DNA of 5,810 nucleotides, from assembly GCA_902796815.1 (NCBI GenBank), contig CADBQL010000310.1:1-5810 (forward strand), read 5' to 3'. The translations under genes and the position numbers were made by a program. The stretch is from an uncultured Coriobacteriaceae bacterium (lineage in GTDB: Bacteria > Actinomycetota > Coriobacteriia > Coriobacteriales > Eggerthellaceae). The notes beneath the pieces were generated by a model. It saw only the letters and a program-made list of their open reading frames with translations. It was not told the DNA's origin and did not search any database. How positions within the stretch are numbered: the stretch's first letter is position 1; every line of letters starts with the position of its first letter. Shown here piece by piece: positions 4,067 through 5,810 of this stretch.

Positions 4067-5810
4067 GGTTTCAATCTTGACGATGGGGGCGTAGTCCTTG
4101 AGTAGCTTTTTCGTCTGGCCGGACTTCACGAACTTGATGTGAAGCGTATCTCCATCGACCTTCACGACCGTGCCGCGGCCGAACGTTTTGTGGTCCACGA
4201 AATCGCCTTTGGAGAACGTTACCGTCGCGCCCTCCTTTTTCTGTGCAGCTGCCGAAAGCCCGGTCCGCACGTTGCGCGACCGCTCGCCGGAGCCAAACGC
4301 GCTCGAGCGCCCAAACACGCGTCCCTCGCCCGCTTCGGTGCCCGAGCCGGAAATACCGCGACGCGACCCGCGCTTTTCCCAGCCCGTGCCGCTGAAGCCC
4401 GCCGAACCCACGCCGGTCGTCTGGCGCAGCTCCTCAGGGATTTCCTGCAAGAAGCGCGACACTGGATTCACATGCGTCGAACCGAACAGCTGACGCTGCG
4501 AGGCGCAGGTCAGATACAGGTTCTTGCGAGCACGCGTGATGGCAACGTAGGCCAATCGGCGCTCTTCTTCGACGCTTTTCGCATCGCCAACGGAATTGAT
4601 GTGCGGAAACAGCGACTCTTCCATCCCTGCCACGAAAACGCAATCGAACTCCAGGCCTTTTGACGAGTGCACCGTCATGAGCGTAACCGCGCGACCGTCG
4701 TCGCTGGCCGCATCGAGGTCGGTCCGCAAGCGCACCCATTCGATGAAGTCAGCCAGCGAATCGCCGCGCAGCACGCGCGCGGGCTCTTCTCCCGCCTGCT
4801 CGCCTACCGTCGGCGCCGCGAACTCCGCGTCGTCATCCTCATGCGTCGCAGTGAACTCGTCGACGACGCCGAGGAACTCCTTGATGTTTTCGATGCGGCC
4901 GCGCGCCTCGTCTGTGCCCTCGTTCTGCAAAGCTTCCACGAGGCCGGCTTTGTCGATGATCATCTCGATCACCTTACGTAAATCGCCCGAGTAGCTGCTC
5001 GCATCGCGGATGATCTGCACGAACTCGCTAACCGCACGACGCGATGCCGGGCGCAGCTCCTCGTCGACAACCGAAAGCTCTGCCGCATTCATAAATGTCG
5101 TCTGATTCTCCCGCGCAACCTGCGCGATGCGTTCGATCGTGGTCTTGCCCACACCGCGGCGCGGTACATTGATTACGCGCTGTGCCGCCATATCGTCAGC
5201 TGGATTGACGGCAAGCGTCAAGTACGCCATCACATCCGAAATCTCCTGGCGCTCGAAGAAGCGCGTGCCTCCGACGATGCGGTAAGGAACGCCAGCCCGC
5301 AAGAACATATCTTCGAGCATGCGGCTTTGCGCGTTCGTGCGATAGAACACCGCCATCTGCTCATAGCTCATACCCGCTTCATGGCGCTTTTCGATCTGGC
5401 CTGCAATCCAGCGGCCTTCGTCGCGCTCGTCCGATGCCATGAACACTTGGATCTTGTCGCCTGCGCCGCTTTCCGTGAAGAGCTTCTTGGGTTTTCGGGT
5501 GACGTTATTTGCGATGACGGCATTAGCGGCGTCGAGGATGTTACCTGCGCTTCGATAGTTTTGCTCGAGCTTAATTGTCGTACACTCGGGGTAATCGTGC
5601 TCAAACTCCAAAATGTTGCGAATGTCCGCCCCACGCCACGAGTAAATCGACTGATCGTCGTCGCCGACAACCATAATGTTGTGATGGCCTGCCGCAAGCA
5701 GCTTGCAAATCTCGTACTGGGCATGGTTCGTATCTTGATACTCGTCTACCAAGATGTAGCGGAACCGTTTCTGGTAGGCTTCCAATACGTCGGGATGATG
5801 TTTGAGCAGG
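4064..5810 (-). CDS. pcrA: ATP-dependent 3'-5' DNA helicase PcrA/UvrD, C-terminal part (N-terminus outside the window)
   Basis: This superfamily 1 helicase unwinds DNA in nucleotide excision and mismatch repair, clears replication conflicts and acts at stalled RNA polymerase. The visible 582 codons run from just before motif II; the N-terminal part with Walker A is beyond the right edge. The frame is open to the edge, reading LLKHHPDVLEAYQ as in the family, so the TTG at 5785 is internal. Numbering from the first full codon: motif II DEYQDTN (22-28), motif III GDDDQSIYSWRGA (49-61), motif IV QNYRS (83-87), 2B-domain RRGVGKTT (217-224), motif V TVHSSKGLEF (379-388), and motif VI AYVAITRARK (420-429). 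After a Gly/Ser/Arg linker (about 456-528) comes the small C-terminal Tudor-like domain (529-581, GDFVDHKTFGRGTV and KDYAPIVK), which in PcrA contacts RNA polymerase. An acidic insertion at about 321-345 precedes motif V. All visible catalytic motifs look intact. The PASTA gene follows. Confidence 0.97.
   Translation of the reverse strand, partial: LLKHHPDVLEAYQKRFRYILVDEYQDTNHAQYEICKLLAAGHHNIMVVGDDDQSIYSWRGADIRNILEFEHDYPECTTIKLEQNYRSAGNILDAANAVIANNVTRKPKKLFTESGAGDKIQVFMASDERDEGRWIAGQIEKRHEAGMSYEQMAVFYRTNAQSRMLEDMFLRAGVPYRIVGGTRFFERQEISDVMAYLTLAVNPADDMAAQRVINVPRRGVGKTTIERIAQVARENQTTFMNAAELSVVDEELRPASRRAVSEFVQIIRDASSYSGDLRKVIEMIIDKAGLVEALQNEGTDEARGRIENIKEFLGVVDEFTATHEDDDAEFAAPTVGEQAGEEPARVLRGDSLADFIEWVRLRTDLDAASDDGRAVTLMTVHSSKGLEFDCVFVAGMEESLFPHINSVGDAKSVEEERRLAYVAITRARKNLYLTCASQRQLFGSTHVNPVSRFLQEIPEELRQTTGVGSAGFSGTGWEKRGSRRGISGSGTEAGEGRVFGRSSAFGSGERSRNVRTGLSAAAQKKEGATVTFSKGDFVDHKTFGRGTVVKVDGDTLHIKFVKSGQTKKLLKDYAPIVKIET

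Noticed and set aside
4139..4663. Plus-strand open frames opposite the 3' half of pcrA
   Set aside because: Antisense shadows in GC-rich coding DNA; the helicase motifs on the minus strand explain the sequence.
5783..5785. TTG at 5785 as the start of the helicase gene
   Set aside because: The frame stays open to the window edge and the residues before TTG match the helicase family, so it is an internal leucine codon of a gene cut by the window.

Overview
All four genes in this window lie on the minus strand. In the direction of transcription (high to low coordinates) they are: the 3' part of a PcrA/UvrD-type DNA helicase; a lipoprotein made almost entirely of PASTA repeats; a CBS-domain-containing family II inorganic pyrophosphatase; and the 5' end of rpsL (ribosomal protein S12). 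The DNA looks moderately GC-rich (judged by eye, not counted). The best taxonomic clue is the pyrophosphatase. It is a CBS-PPase with two CBS domains and no DRTGG domain between them, the arrangement known from Eggerthella lenta. Together with the actinobacterial-looking PcrA, this suggests the class Coriobacteriia (Eggerthella/Slackia-like), but that is an inference.

Region by region: 1-164 is the start of rpsL and runs off the left edge. Bases 165-558 are non-coding. They hold the rpsL ribosome binding site, a leader of about 205 nt with three hairpins (two share the same six-base loop), a clear sigma-70-type promoter with a 17-nt spacer, a perfect DnaA-box match, and the strong intrinsic terminator of the pyrophosphatase gene. 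Bases 559-1926 are the pyrophosphatase. Bases 1927-2228 are non-coding, with two candidate promoters for the pyrophosphatase and two hairpins without U-tracts. Bases 2229-3929 are the PASTA lipoprotein. Bases 3930-4063 are a short spacer with a candidate extended -10 promoter. Bases 4064-5810 are pcrA, whose N-terminal part, including the Walker A region, lies beyond the right edge.

The genes do not form one pathway. PcrA works in DNA repair and at RNA polymerase. The PASTA lipoprotein probably sits outside the membrane and may contact peptidoglycan. The pyrophosphatase removes the PPi made by biosynthesis and is probably tuned by adenine nucleotides. rpsL begins the usual rpsL-rpsG-fusA transcript. 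Only the pyrophosphatase ends in a textbook terminator, so pcrA to PASTA gene to pyrophosphatase may be partly co-transcribed, with internal promoters. I found no mobile element, CRISPR array, tRNA, rRNA or defence-type system. The most interesting items are the kinase-less seven-PASTA lipoprotein with its very acidic tail, the DRTGG-less CBS-PPase, and the structured rpsL leader.
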